Shown piece by piece: positions 13,925-23,320 of a stretch of DNA of 24,247 nt. The position numbers and the translations under genes were made by a program. The stretch covers positions 1-24,247 of the forward strand of contig JBBRUG010000045.1 of the NCBI GenBank assembly GCA_038247995.1, read 5' to 3'. Each line of letters begins with the position of its first letter. The stretch's first letter is position 1. Below the pieces are notes generated by a model, which saw only the letters and a list, made by a program, of their open reading frames with translations, did not search any database and was not told the DNA's origin. This DNA comes from JBBRUG01 sp038247995 (lineage in GTDB: Bacteria > Chloroflexota > Chloroflexia > Chloroflexales > Chloroflexaceae).

Positions 13925-15199
13925 CTACGCATAGGCTTCAGCCAGAATCTCGATCGGATGCTGGGTTGCAACGCCTGAACCATGCGTAATCTGCCAGCGA
14001 CACGTCTCGCTGTCGCACAAGGCCAGATCGCTGCCGGAATGCTTCACAAAGTCGAAGAGTCCAGCGCCAACATCCATCCCGATCTGATACTTCTCCTTCT
14101 TCAGGCCATAGGTGCCGGCGATTCCACAACACTGGGTATGGCTTTCATCGAGTTGCAACCCCGGTACAAGCGCCAGCACATCGAGCACTGGCCGCCCAAC
14201 CCGGTGGCCGCGCAACTGGCAAGGCGGATGGTAGGGCAGCGTGCGTGTAATCGGCTTGAAGTCGGTGTTCAGTTCGCCGCGTTCGGCCAATGTGGCCAGG
14301 AACTCGAAGATGTCGTAAGTGCCGGCGGCCACGGTTTTGATGTCGTCGCCGTGGAGGCCGATCAGTTCCGGCGCCTCTTCTTTCAGCGTCAGCGTGCAAC
14401 TCGTGCTTGTGCCGACAATCGGAATGCCCTGCTCGGCATATGCAAGCAGATGCTTGACGTTATACTCATGCAGATTCTGGGCCGCCTTAAAATCGCCGTT
14501 TGAGAGCAGCGGTAGCCCACAGCACTTCTGCGGCGGAATGATTACTTCGAACCCATTGCGCTCCAGCACCTTCACGGCGGCCTGGCCGACCCGCGGCTCG
14601 TAGTAGTTGGTGCTGCAACCGTGATAGTACACCACCTGCTTTAACGGCCGGAGCGCGGAGGGCTGAGCGCCGTTCGTCGGTGCGGCGCTTTGCTCGGGGT
14701 GCTTCGCGCGCCGCATGAACCACGAGCGGAAGGTGAATGTGCTCGACTGGGGCAGCGGTGCGTGGCGATGAATACCCATCACCTGCTCGATGGCCCAGCG
14801 TGCCGGCGCGAAGTTCAGGCCGAAGTTGACGAGCGGCGCGTGCGGCCCGCTGCTGAGCCGCCCTACCAACCCGGCACGGGCGATGATCCGGTTGCGTAGC
14901 GGCATACCGCGCTCGGCCACGATCTGGGCGCGGGCGCGGGCGTTCAATTCGGCAATCCGCACGCCCGTCGGGCAAACCTGATTGCAGACCCGGCAACCTG
15001 AACAATAATCGACCGAGTCGTCGGGGATGGGGTTGCCGCGCTGCTCACCTTCGCGGCGGAAGCGTTGGGCCTGCGGGCCGACATACTTCGGGCCGGGGAA
15101 TTTATCGGTGACGGCCGCAACGGGGCACGCAGAGGTGCAAATGTTGCACTTGATGCAGTGATCAAGCGATTGGGCTAACGAGAGTTCGATCTGATCCAT
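13925..15199 (-). CDS. glpC: Anaerobic-type glycerol-3-phosphate dehydrogenase, iron-sulfur subunit C
   Basis: GlpC anchors the GlpAB dimer to the membrane and passes electrons to the quinone pool. The 424-residue protein has two [4Fe-4S] ferredoxin motifs, C15-x2-C18-x2-C21-x3-C25 and C66-x2-C69-x2-C72-x3-C76. Two CCG (cysteine-rich) domains follow, with CCGLPLLS and CCGIAGTYG, as in heterodisulfide-reductase-like electron carriers. A stretch in the middle (about 160-180, Ser/Ala/Pro-rich) is variable. There is no clear transmembrane helix, so membrane attachment is probably through amphipathic helices, as known for the family. It follows glpB across an 80-bp spacer that consists almost wholly of tandem repeats. 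The start ATG 15199 has a weak AGG site. Confidence 0.95.
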   Translation of the reverse strand: MDQIELSLAQSLDHCIKCNICTSACPVAAVTDKFPGPKYVGPQAQRFRREGEQRGNPIPDDSVDYCSGCRVCNQVCPTGVRIAELNARARAQIVAERGMPLRNRIIARAGLVGRLSSGPHAPLVNFGLNFAPARWAIEQVMGIHRHAPLPQSSTFTFRSWFMRRAKHPEQSAAPTNGAQPSALRPLKQVVYYHGCSTNYYEPRVGQAAVKVLERNGFEVIIPPQKCCGLPLLSNGDFKAAQNLHEYNVKHLLAYAEQGIPIVGTSTSCTLTLKEEAPELIGLHGDDIKTVAAGTYDIFEFLATLAERGELNTDFKPITRTLPYHPPCQLRGHRVGRPVLDVLALVPGLQLDESHTQCCGIAGTYGLKKEKYQIGMDVGAGLFDFVKHSGSDLALCDSETCRWQITHGSGVATQHPIEILAEAYA

Positions 15200-15209
15200 A
15201 GTGATGCCT

Positions 15210-15279
15210 GCGTATTGCGTATTATGTATTGCGTATTGCCTGGTTCTCTTGTTCCTTGGTTCCTAGGTTCCTTGGTTCC
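15210..15279. repeat. Two tandem arrays filling the glpB-glpC junction
   Basis: Positions 15210-15237 are four 7-bp units (GCGTATT, GCGTATT, ATGTATT, GCGTATT). Positions 15249-15279 are one 7-bp and three 8-bp units (TTGTTCC, TTGGTTCC, TAGGTTCC, TTGGTTCC). The second array ends exactly at the base before the glpB stop codon (15280-15282, - strand). On the transcript this gives repeated GGAACCAA downstream of the stop. Confidence 0.9.
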
Positions 15280-16521
15280 TCACACCAAACCAAGCAGCTT
15301 CCCGGCTTTCCAGCCCGTTGCCAGCGCGAGGCCCGCATAGCAGCGCTCACGGATGGCGTCGGCGCCGGCGAGGGCGTTGCCGCCCACGGTGACATTATGG
15401 TAGACGACCCGATCCGCCGCGTCGAGCGGGCGCAGATTCGCATTCACGCCAACTCCGGCACGGAAGATCGGGTGACCGTCTTCGGCACGGAAGCGCGGCG
15501 CAAACCACTGCTCGCGCCCGTTGGGGGCACGCAGCGGCAGTCCAAGGGCGGTTTCGCGCACGGCGCCCGCGTGGTCGGTGCGCACACCGCCGCCGGCCAC
15601 GCCGCCCGTGGCCAGCAGGAAATCGGCGGCCTGATGGCGTTGTTCGCGCGCCGCCGCCTCGGTGTAGATCGTCGTCAGGCGTTCGCCCGCACTTTCGGCG
15701 CGCAAAACGAGCGAACCGATTTGAAAGCGGCCCCCGGCTGCGGTGATCGCCCGTTCGAAGATCGTGAACAGGCGCATGCCAGGCACGGATGTGGGCAGGG
15801 TCGGGATCTCGAAGATCTGCGCGCCACTGAGCGTTTGCAGTTCGGCAACAACGCTGGTGGCATTGTGCAGGCCGAGCACAGCGGGCAGGCCGATCCGGGT
15901 TGCATCGCCGCGTAAGGCGCGCAACTGCCGCCCGACATGGACGCGGAAGGCGGGTTGCTCGAAGAGCCGTGCGAACGTCACTGTGCTGAAGTCGAGTTTG
16001 CGCTCGATCGGCGGCATGTCCAGGTAGACCCCGCGGGCCGCGATACCTTGGGCGTTCAAGTTTGCTGCTGCCAGGGGCGGGAAGAAGTCGCGCAGTTCGT
16101 GGAAGCCGGCAATCAGGATTGGGCCGGGCAGGCGGGCATCGCCGGCAGCCATTGTGGCCGGCATGAGCGCCGTTGGGCGTAATGCGCCCAGAGCCGTGGG
16201 CAGCAGTACATTGTGATCCAGGCTGCCGACATATGGGTAACCCGCAGCGGCGACGAGGGCGCGGAAGCGTTCGAGCGCTGCCGTCAACTCAGCGGTGCTC
16301 AGCAATGCATAGGGATGGTCGGGCTGTTCTGTGGCCAGCCGAGCGACCGCAGCGCGTGGGCCGGCTTCGTCGGGGGCGCCCCAGACATCGATTGTGCCGC
16401 CCATCCAGTGGGTTGTGCCATGGCCCTTCGCCAGCACAAACGGCTTACGGCCTGCTTCAGCGAGGGCTAATGCGCCCATCAAGCCCGCGAGCCCGGCGCC
16501 GATGATGATTGTATCGCGCAT
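15280..16521 (-). CDS. glpB: Anaerobic-type glycerol-3-phosphate dehydrogenase, subunit B
   Basis: GlpB pairs with GlpA to form the soluble catalytic dimer that oxidises glycerol-3-phosphate to DHAP. Starting at ATG 16521 (MRDTIIIGAG) the protein has 413 residues and opens directly with the dinucleotide-binding fold GAGLAGL (8-14). A start at 16545 would add eight residues lying in a hairpin and is less likely. The middle has the GlpB-type segment GHGTTHWMGGTIDVWG. The C-terminus carries the second FAD-binding region (AADFLLATGGVAGGGV) and ends NALAGADAIRERCYAGLALATGWKAGK in two blocks. It lies between glpA and glpC in the standard glpABC order. A long hairpin spans the glpA-glpB junction and may affect relative expression. 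Confidence 0.9.
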   Translation of the reverse strand: MRDTIIIGAGLAGLMGALALAEAGRKPFVLAKGHGTTHWMGGTIDVWGAPDEAGPRAAVARLATEQPDHPYALLSTAELTAALERFRALVAAAGYPYVGSLDHNVLLPTALGALRPTALMPATMAAGDARLPGPILIAGFHELRDFFPPLAAANLNAQGIAARGVYLDMPPIERKLDFSTVTFARLFEQPAFRVHVGRQLRALRGDATRIGLPAVLGLHNATSVVAELQTLSGAQIFEIPTLPTSVPGMRLFTIFERAITAAGGRFQIGSLVLRAESAGERLTTIYTEAAAREQRHQAADFLLATGGVAGGGVRTDHAGAVRETALGLPLRAPNGREQWFAPRFRAEDGHPIFRAGVGVNANLRPLDAADRVVYHNVTVGGNALAGADAIRERCYAGLALATGWKAGKLLGLV

Positions 16522-16529
16522 AGGTATCT

Positions 16530-16572
16530 CGTAAGGCCGAAGCATTCACTTCGCGAATGCTTCAGCCTTACG
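16530..16572. repeat. Long hairpin spanning the glpA stop and glpB leader
   Basis: Arms 16530-16547 and 16555-16572 are complementary over 18 positions with one mismatch, around a 7-nt loop (ACTTCGC). The glpA stop codon (16570-16568, - strand) lies inside one arm and the glpB ATG begins 9 bp beyond the other. The element may be a REP-type palindrome or a translation-coupling structure. Confidence 0.75.
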
Positions 16573-18283
16573 CCTTATGATATTCCGTTGCGATCGCCGG
16601 GTGCTCGGTAACCATGCCGGGGCCAGCGGTGTCGTTCTCGCCGCGTTCTTCGAGCAGATCGATGCCGAGCGTGTCGTAATAGATAATTTCGTCGAGGCGC
16701 AACTGGCGCAACTGATCGCCCCAGAGCACCGGGGTTGAACCCTTCCAGCGCTCCTGGAGCCACTGGCGCAGCAGTGCGCTCGATTGGGCGAGTGAGTCGG
16801 CATTGGCGCGCCGGCTAGGTATTTCGGCCCAGAGCGCCACGGCGCGGTAGGTGCAGAAACCGCCCTGGCAGGGCCCCATGCCCATGCGCACATCGCGGCG
16901 GATGTCGTCGAGATTAGCCGCGCTGTCGGCCTCGATGGCAGCGACGACACGCTCACGCGTGACCAGTTCACACTCGCAAATCAGGTCGCCGTAACTGTGT
17001 TTGCGCTCAACATCGGCAAGTGGTTTGCCCAGCCAGAAGAGGCCTGTGGGGCGTGGGGCGCTCGGCGCACTGGATCCTACAGCGCCGTTCGCGACGGCTG
17101 CCGTCGGCTTGCGGCCGCCATACTCCGTTGCCGGCACAGGCAGAATCTCCTCAGCCGTGCGGCAGGGATTCGTATTGCCCAGGCGTTTGGCGATCGCATC
17201 GACCGACTCTTGGGCCATCAGGCGATAGGTCGTCCACTTGCCGCCGACGATTGAGAGGATGCCCTCAACACCGTCGCGCTCAGCGTGATCGAGCAATTTG
17301 TAGGTGCGTGGAATATCGCGATCACTGACGGCATCGACATCTTTATACAGCGGGCGCACGCCGGCCCAGGCGCGCAAGGCGCGGTACTGCTTGAAGCCGG
17401 GGATGAGCTTTTCGCCCTCGTCGAGCATGAACTGGATCTCTTCGGCGTCGATCCCGTAGACATCAGGATCGGGTACGTGTACATCGGTGGTGCCGATCAC
17501 GGCCACGGTACGGATCGGCACGATAATATCGCCGTCGTCGGGAAGTTTGCAGCGGTTCACCACCGTGTTGATCATCCGGTGGTTCATCGCAACCATGGTG
17601 CCTTTGCCCGGTACAACCGTCACCGTTAGCCCGGCCAGGCCGGCGATCTTGCCCGCCCAGGCCCCGGCGGCGTTGAGGATGTAGGCACAGCGGATCTCTT
17701 TCTGTTCACCACTGCGCAGATCTTCGACAACTGCGCCCACCACACGGTCACCGATCCGTACCAGGTCGATCACGTTGTGATAGGTGCGAATATCGGCGCC
17801 GTACTCGCGGGCCGCGAGTGCCGTGGAGTGGGTGGCGAGGAAGGCGTCGGCGGCGCCGTCCGCCACCTCAAAAACACGCGAAATCTGCGGGTTGAGCACC
17901 GGTTCGCGGCGCAGCATCTCGGCGACGCTGATCTCTTGCACCGGCACCTGCGTTTTCTGGCAATTAGTGTAGAACAGATCAGCGTAATCCGGATCGTCCC
18001 ACGGCGTGGTGACGAAAAAGCCCGAGGTATCTTCAAGGCAGTGTGGCATAATGCGCCGCAAGATGACATTCTCGTGGGCGCACTCGGTAGCCGATTGCGG
18101 ATCTTTGGTTACATAGCGGCCGCCGGAGTGCAGCAAGCCGTGGTAACGCCCGGTTGTGCCGTGGGTCAGGTCGCCCTTCTCCACCAAGATGCAGCGGATG
18201 CCGCGCATTGCCAGATCGCGCGCACAGCCGGTGCCCGTTGCGCCGCCGCCGATCACCAGAACGTCAGTCTCGATGCTTTGCAT
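16568..18283 (-). CDS. glpA: Anaerobic-type glycerol-3-phosphate dehydrogenase, FAD subunit A
   Basis: GlpA is the large flavoprotein subunit of the quinone-linked GlpABC complex. The 571-residue sequence starts with the FAD fold VIGGGATGTG (10-19), followed by the GlpA/GlpD signature TTGRYHGLLHSGGRY. WTTYR in the middle belongs to the substrate domain. After an Ala/Ser/Pro-rich linker (about 405-425) there is a BFD-like [2Fe-2S] module with CEC and, about 35 residues later, GPCQGGFC. This C-terminal module distinguishes GlpA from the single-subunit aerobic GlpD and explains the need for GlpB and GlpC. GAGG lies before ATG 18283. The gene follows glpK across an 84-bp gap that holds another hairpin. 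A very long open frame on the opposite strand is a compositional shadow. Confidence 0.96.
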   Translation of the reverse strand: MQSIETDVLVIGGGATGTGCARDLAMRGIRCILVEKGDLTHGTTGRYHGLLHSGGRYVTKDPQSATECAHENVILRRIMPHCLEDTSGFFVTTPWDDPDYADLFYTNCQKTQVPVQEISVAEMLRREPVLNPQISRVFEVADGAADAFLATHSTALAAREYGADIRTYHNVIDLVRIGDRVVGAVVEDLRSGEQKEIRCAYILNAAGAWAGKIAGLAGLTVTVVPGKGTMVAMNHRMINTVVNRCKLPDDGDIIVPIRTVAVIGTTDVHVPDPDVYGIDAEEIQFMLDEGEKLIPGFKQYRALRAWAGVRPLYKDVDAVSDRDIPRTYKLLDHAERDGVEGILSIVGGKWTTYRLMAQESVDAIAKRLGNTNPCRTAEEILPVPATEYGGRKPTAAVANGAVGSSAPSAPRPTGLFWLGKPLADVERKHSYGDLICECELVTRERVVAAIEADSAANLDDIRRDVRMGMGPCQGGFCTYRAVALWAEIPSRRANADSLAQSSALLRQWLQERWKGSTPVLWGDQLRQLRLDEIIYYDTLGIDLLEERGENDTAGPGMVTEHPAIATEYHKA

Positions 18284-18310
18284 GGATGCCTCGTCTTGCC
18301 CTCACCCCCG

Positions 18311-18340
18311 TCCCCCTCGCCCACTTGCGGGAGAGGGGGA
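18311..18340. repeat. Hairpin in the glpK-glpA gap
   Basis: TCCCCCTC (18311-18318) pairs with GAGGGGGA (18333-18340), and after one mismatch CCC (18320-18322) pairs with GGG (18329-18331). The core resembles a common dispersed bacterial palindrome of the form CCCTC-CCC...GGG-GAGGG. No T-tract follows. Confidence 0.6.
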
Positions 18341-18367
18341 GCCGCGCCAGCGGCGGGAGTAAGAGGA

Positions 18368-19864
<1,497 letters not shown>

Positions 19865-19906
19865 GGGGTGAGACTCCTTTGTCTGTTGGGCGAATCACAA
19901 CTAAGC

Positions 19907-20542
19907 TTAAGCTTTCTCGACGACTTCGAGCATGACGGTGGCCATCAGGTGGGCCGAGGTGGCGCCGGGATCCTGGTGGCCGATCGAGCGTTCGCCGAGG
20001 TAGGAGGCGCGGCCTTTGGTGGCCAGCATTGGAATGGTGGCCTGCATACCTGCTTCGCAGGCAGCGACGGACTTGCGCAACGCAATCACGAAATCGTCGC
20101 CGGCGGCGAGGGCGGCCTTGAGCGCATCGACGCCGGGGCCAATGGCGTCGATCATCGTCTTCTCGCCGCGGGTGGATTTACCGCGGGCCTGAATGCCTTC
20201 GAGCGCCGCTTCGAGCGCCGCCGCTACATCGTCGGGGCCGAGCTCGAAGCGATCGGCGACAGCCATACCGGCGCGCAGGAAGGCAGTGCCATAGAGCGGC
20301 CCACTGGCGCCGCCAACGGTGGAAACGAGCGTCGTGCCCACCGTTTTGAGGATCGCGCCGATGTCTTTATCGGCCACGGTTGGCAGCTTGGCGAGCACAG
20401 TGGTGAAGCCGCGGTCGAGGTTCACCCCGTGGTCGGCGTCACCAATCGCCGAGTCGAGCTGAGTCAACTCGTCGCGGCGCTCCTTAATGCGCGCGGCCAC
20501 CGTTTCCAGAAAAGTAATCACGTGTTGGGCGGTGATTTGCAT
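19907..20542 (-). CDS. dhaL: Dihydroxyacetone kinase ADP-binding subunit L
   Basis: DhaL holds tightly bound ADP/ATP as a phosphate carrier, taking phosphate from DhaM and giving it to DHA on DhaK. The 211-residue all-helical domain has the Mg2+-coordinating aspartates D30, D35 and D37 (LDSAIGDADHG), the nucleotide loop VGGASGPLYGTAF, and RGKSTRGEKTMIDAI. The C-terminal LGERSIGHQDPGATS is also a family mark. It is not fused to DhaK, so this is the PEP-dependent three-part kinase, in agreement with dhaM at the operon end and not the ATP-dependent single-chain form. It lies between dhaK (79-bp spacer with a heptad array) and glpK. No strong ribosome site is seen before ATG 20542. Confidence 0.95.
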   Translation of the reverse strand: MQITAQHVITFLETVAARIKERRDELTQLDSAIGDADHGVNLDRGFTTVLAKLPTVADKDIGAILKTVGTTLVSTVGGASGPLYGTAFLRAGMAVADRFELGPDDVAAALEAALEGIQARGKSTRGEKTMIDAIGPGVDALKAALAAGDDFVIALRKSVAACEAGMQATIPMLATKGRASYLGERSIGHQDPGATSAHLMATVMLEVVEKA

Positions 20543-20588
20543 AATAGTGTCCAGGAGGCGGGAGACAGGCGGCAGGGCGTTCTAAGCG

Positions 20589-20616
20589 CCTGCTGCCTGC
20601 CTCCTGCTGCCTGCCT
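20589..20616. repeat. Heptad array at the dhaK-dhaL junction
   Basis: Four 7-bp units alternate CCTGCTG and CCTGCCT, ending 5 bp from the dhaK stop codon. On the transcript this gives AGGCAGG-CAGCAGG. Part of the array can pair with the neighbouring GGCGGCAGGGCG (about 20569-20580), forming an imperfect hairpin. Confidence 0.85.
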
Positions 20617-20621
20617 CTTTT

Positions 20622-21623
20622 CTACGCTCCCCAGCGCAACGCAGGCGTGAGCACCGGCGCATCCCAGAGGCTAGTCAGTTCATCATCGAGCTTCAGCAGC
20701 GTAAAGGAGCAGCCGGCCATCTCCAGCGAAGTGATGTAACTGCCCACCAGGTTACGGGTGATGTTCACGCCCTTGCCTTGCAAGATCTTGGCCAACTCGT
20801 TGTACATCACATAGAGCTCGATCTGCGGCGTGCCGCCCATGCCGTTGACAAAGGCAAGCACATTGTCGCCGCTCTGCAGGTGCATATCCTCCAGAATCGG
20901 GTCGGCAAGCATGGTGGCCACTTCAGCGGCGCTGGCGATCTTCACCCGTCGGCGGCCCGGCTCGCCGTGAATACCGATGCCGATCTCCATCTCATCGTCG
21001 GGCAGTTCAAAGGTGGGCTTGCCGGCATGCGGCACGGTACAACTCGTGAGCGCCATACCCATGCTGCGCCCCTGCGCGTTCACCTTTTCGGCGATCCGTT
21101 TCACTTCGGCCAGATCGGCGCCGCCCTCGGCTGCCGCGCCGACGATCTTCTCCAACAGCACCGTTACGCCCACACCACGCCGTCCGGCGGTGTAGAGGCT
21201 ATCCTTCACCGCCACATCGTCGTTAGTAACGACGACAGCTACTTCAATTCCTTCGGCGGCAGCCAGTTCGGCCGCAATCTCGAAGTTCATGATGTCGCCG
21301 GTGTAATTCTTTACAATGTGCAGCACGCCCTTCCCGCCATCGACGGCTTTGGTAGCGGCGAGCATTTGGTCGGGTACGGGCGAGGTGAAAACCGCGCCGG
21401 GGCAGGCCGCATCGAGCATGCCCTTGCCGACGAAGCCGCCGTGCATCGGCTCGTGGCCCGAACCGCCACCCGAGATGATGCCCACTTTGCCTTGTACGGG
21501 CGCATCGGTACGAACCACAAAATCGGGGTCGTAGTGTACCTTCACCAGGTCGGCGTGCGCGAGGGCAACGCCCTGAAGCGACTCTTTTACGACGTCTTCA
21601 GGGTTATTGATCAGTTTCTTCAT
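20622..21623 (-). CDS. dhaK: Dihydroxyacetone kinase substrate-binding subunit K
   Basis: DhaK binds dihydroxyacetone covalently, as a hemiaminal with a histidine, and accepts phosphate from DhaL-ATP to give DHAP. The 333-residue protein has SGGGSGHEPMHGGFVG (51-66, with H57 near the active site), NYTGDIMNFE (106-115), and GIGIHGEPG with the substrate histidine H219. The length is that of free-standing DhaK. A strong AGGAGG site lies about 10 bp before ATG 21623. The product DHAP is also the product of GlpABC, so the two routes meet here. No glycerol dehydrogenase (gldA or dhaD) that would make DHA from glycerol is in the window. Confidence 0.96.
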   Translation of the reverse strand: MKKLINNPEDVVKESLQGVALAHADLVKVHYDPDFVVRTDAPVQGKVGIISGGGSGHEPMHGGFVGKGMLDAACPGAVFTSPVPDQMLAATKAVDGGKGVLHIVKNYTGDIMNFEIAAELAAAEGIEVAVVVTNDDVAVKDSLYTAGRRGVGVTVLLEKIVGAAAEGGADLAEVKRIAEKVNAQGRSMGMALTSCTVPHAGKPTFELPDDEMEIGIGIHGEPGRRRVKIASAAEVATMLADPILEDMHLQSGDNVLAFVNGMGGTPQIELYVMYNELAKILQGKGVNITRNLVGSYITSLEMAGCSFTLLKLDDELTSLWDAPVLTPALRWGA

Positions 21624-21652
21624 TGAAGATGCTCCTCCTTGATGTCGGTTAT

Positions 21653-21764
21653 CAGTCGTCAGTCGTCAGTTCGCAGTCGTCAGTCGTCAGTTCGCAGTCG
21701 TCAGTTCGCAGTCGTCAGTCGTCAGTTCGCAGTCGTCAGTTCGCAGTCGTCAATCGTCAGTCCT
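21653..21764. repeat. Heptad tandem array, 16 units
   Basis: Sixteen 7-bp units without interruption, mainly CAGTCGT and CAGTTCG in an irregular order, with CAATCGT and CAGTCCT at the right end. It occupies the left half of the 347-bp gap between dhaK and glpF and begins about 30 bp from the dhaK start, just upstream of its ribosome site. No open frame here resembles a protein. Confidence 0.95.
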
Positions 21765-21787
21765 TTGTCAACTGTGTTGAACTGTCA

Positions 21788-21963
21788 GACTGCTGGACTG
21801 CTGGACTGTCAGACTGCTGGACTGTCAGACTGCTGGACTGCTGGACTGCTGGACTGCTGGACTGTCAGACTGCTGGACTGCTGGACTGCTGGACTGCTGG
21901 ACTGCTGGACTATCAGACTGCTGGACTGCTGGACTGCTGGACTGCTGGACTGCTGGACTGTCA
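21788..21963. repeat. Octamer tandem array, 22 units
   Basis: Twenty-two contiguous 8-bp units: 17 GACTGCTG, 4 GACTGTCA and 1 GACTATCA, with a degenerate AACTGTCA just before (21780-21787). The variant units are interspersed, as expected from slippage with block duplication. The array ends 7 bp from the glpF stop codon (21971-21973, - strand). Together with the adjacent heptad array it fills nearly the whole glpF-dhaK gap and would be carried on the operon transcript. Confidence 0.97.
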
Positions 21964-21970
21964 GACTTGT

Positions 21971-22705
21971 CTACAGACCGAAGATGATGGCGAACACAGC
22001 GGCGATCGCGCCGCCAATCAGCGGGCCGACAACCGGCACCCACGAATAGCTCCAGTCGCTGTCGCCTTTACCGGCGATGGGCAGAATGGCGTGGGCGATG
22101 CGCGGGCCGAGGTCGCGGGCGGGGTTAATGGCGTAGCCGGTGGGGCCGCCGAGGCTCAAACCGATACCCCAGACGAGGGCGCCGACGAGGTATGGGCCGA
22201 CGCCGGACGCCGGGCTACCGGCTGTTGCGCCAGTGGCGCTGAAGATAGCGGCAATCACGAAGACGAGCACAAAGGTGCCGATGGCCTCGGTGATGACATT
22301 GGAGGTGGGGTTGCGCACAGCCGGGCCGGTGCTGAAACAGGCCAGTTTGAGGCCGGGGTCCTTGGTGATTTCCCAATGCGGCAGGTAAGCGATCCAAACC
22401 AGCGTCGCGCCGATGATCGCGCCAATCATCTGGGCGACAATGTGCAAAATGCCGGTCAGCGGGTCGTATCCACCACGAATGACCACGGCAAGCGTCACCG
22501 CTGGGTTGAGGTCGGCGCCGGGGCTGCCCAGCGCGGCGGCCGTAAATACGCCGGACATAACAGCGAAGCCCCAGCCGGCCGTAATCACAATCCAGCCGGC
22601 ATTCTGACCTTTCGACTGGTTCAGAAGTACGTTCGCCACAACGCCGTTACCGAGCAAAACCAGAATCAGCGTGCCAAACAGTTCGCCCAGAAATGATGCG
22701 GGCAT
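21971..22705 (-). CDS. glpF: Glycerol facilitator (aquaglyceroporin)
   Basis: GlpF is a membrane channel for glycerol and other small polyols, possibly including dihydroxyacetone. From ATG 22705 (MPASFLGELFGT) it has 244 residues; AGGAGGA sits 8 bp upstream, while a longer GTG start at 22723 would overlap that site. Six membrane spans and both half-helix motifs are visible: LNPAVTLA and INPARDLGPR. The Asp directly after NPAR is the residue that separates glycerol-conducting channels from water-only aquaporins. It is the first gene of the glycerol/DHA operon and is preceded by a 600-bp non-coding stretch with a candidate operator pair. Confidence 0.95.
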   Translation of the reverse strand: MPASFLGELFGTLILVLLGNGVVANVLLNQSKGQNAGWIVITAGWGFAVMSGVFTAAALGSPGADLNPAVTLAVVIRGGYDPLTGILHIVAQMIGAIIGATLVWIAYLPHWEITKDPGLKLACFSTGPAVRNPTSNVITEAIGTFVLVFVIAAIFSATGATAGSPASGVGPYLVGALVWGIGLSLGGPTGYAINPARDLGPRIAHAILPIAGKGDSDWSYSWVPVVGPLIGGAIAAVFAIIFGL

Positions 22706-23268
22706 GGGTGTATTCCTCCTCACAACAGCTACGAAACCAGGGCTGGGCAGAGTACGTTCTCAATCGTGTTCGAACCGTTGAACAGCGCTCGCCGAAAGCG
22801 GCGAACCCTCCCGCGCAACGTGGCGCGAGGCCGACGGGGCCACAGTCCTACCATTGCACAATGTGCTGATGAGCCAGAGCGACTGCGCGGCACGCGCGAC
22901 TCTCGGTTGTTTTACCCCCCTTCGTGGGCATACTCTGAGGTTCAGAGATCTGCCGCAACGTGCAGCCCAAGACGAGATAACTCCACGCTCCATGAGCGCG
23001 TAGAAGAGTTTCGCGGTTTCAATTCTAGAATGTTGGGGGGCGGGCCGGTGGAGAGTGGAGTGCCCCTCGTCATTGAGCAGCTAACAGCATCAGGAAACTC
23101 TAAAATTCCCTCGAGCACCGCTTGAACGCAACGCTGGGCGAAGACCGTATGCTGCAATGCATACGCCGGGCTAAAATGGATGAGAGCGTTTGTTGTTCTG
23201 GATACTCCAATCATAACAAAGGCCCCTAACCCGCGTCAAGCGTGGAAACCGCTATATCAGACGGGCTT
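22706..23268 (-). other. Structured leader/upstream region of glpF, no gene recognised
   Basis: No credible protein is found in about 560 bp. The region is less GC-rich than its surroundings and holds a series of short perfect hairpins: 22789-22804 (TCGCCG/CGGCGA), 22812-22827 (CGCGC/GCGCG), 22885-22897 (GCGCG/CGCGC), 22933-22947 (CTCTGA/TCAGAG) and 23147-23164 (GTATGC/GCATAC). It matches no tRNA or riboswitch class that I recognise. It could be a long 5' leader, a small RNA, or the remains of a decayed gene. Confidence 0.4.
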
Positions 23269-23320
23269 TTGTTTCATTAGTGAAACAAAATGTTTCGAGG
23301 TTGTTTCACTGATTAAACAA
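23269..23320. promoter_or_regulatory. Paired inverted repeats, candidate operator
   Basis: Two sites share the form TTGTTT-N8-AAACAA: 23269-23288 and 23301-23320. The first is part of a perfect 10-bp inverted repeat (TTTTGTTTCA-TTAG-TGAAACAAAA). Start-to-start spacing is 32 bp, about three helical turns, so two dimers could bind on one face. A half-site TGTTTC lies between them (23291-23296). Site 2 overlaps the stop codon of the leftward membrane gene, so the only promoter region downstream is that of glpF. The regulator is unknown. Confidence 0.6.

Noticed and set aside
21653..21963. CRISPR array
   Set aside because: Units are 7-8 bp in direct tandem without spacers, and no cas genes are present.
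21623..22696. Long + strand frame with Ser/Gln/Val- and Leu/Asp/Cys-rich periodic translation
   Set aside because: The periodic peptide only reflects the tandem DNA repeats, and the rest is antisense to glpF.
22750..22790. Possible tRNA T-loop (GTTCGAACC)
   Set aside because: No matching T-stem, anticodon arm or acceptor stem could be found around it.
22766..23214. Small frames on both strands upstream of glpF (119 and 90 codons)
   Set aside because: Neither has a ribosome site or protein-like pattern; the region is better read as non-coding.
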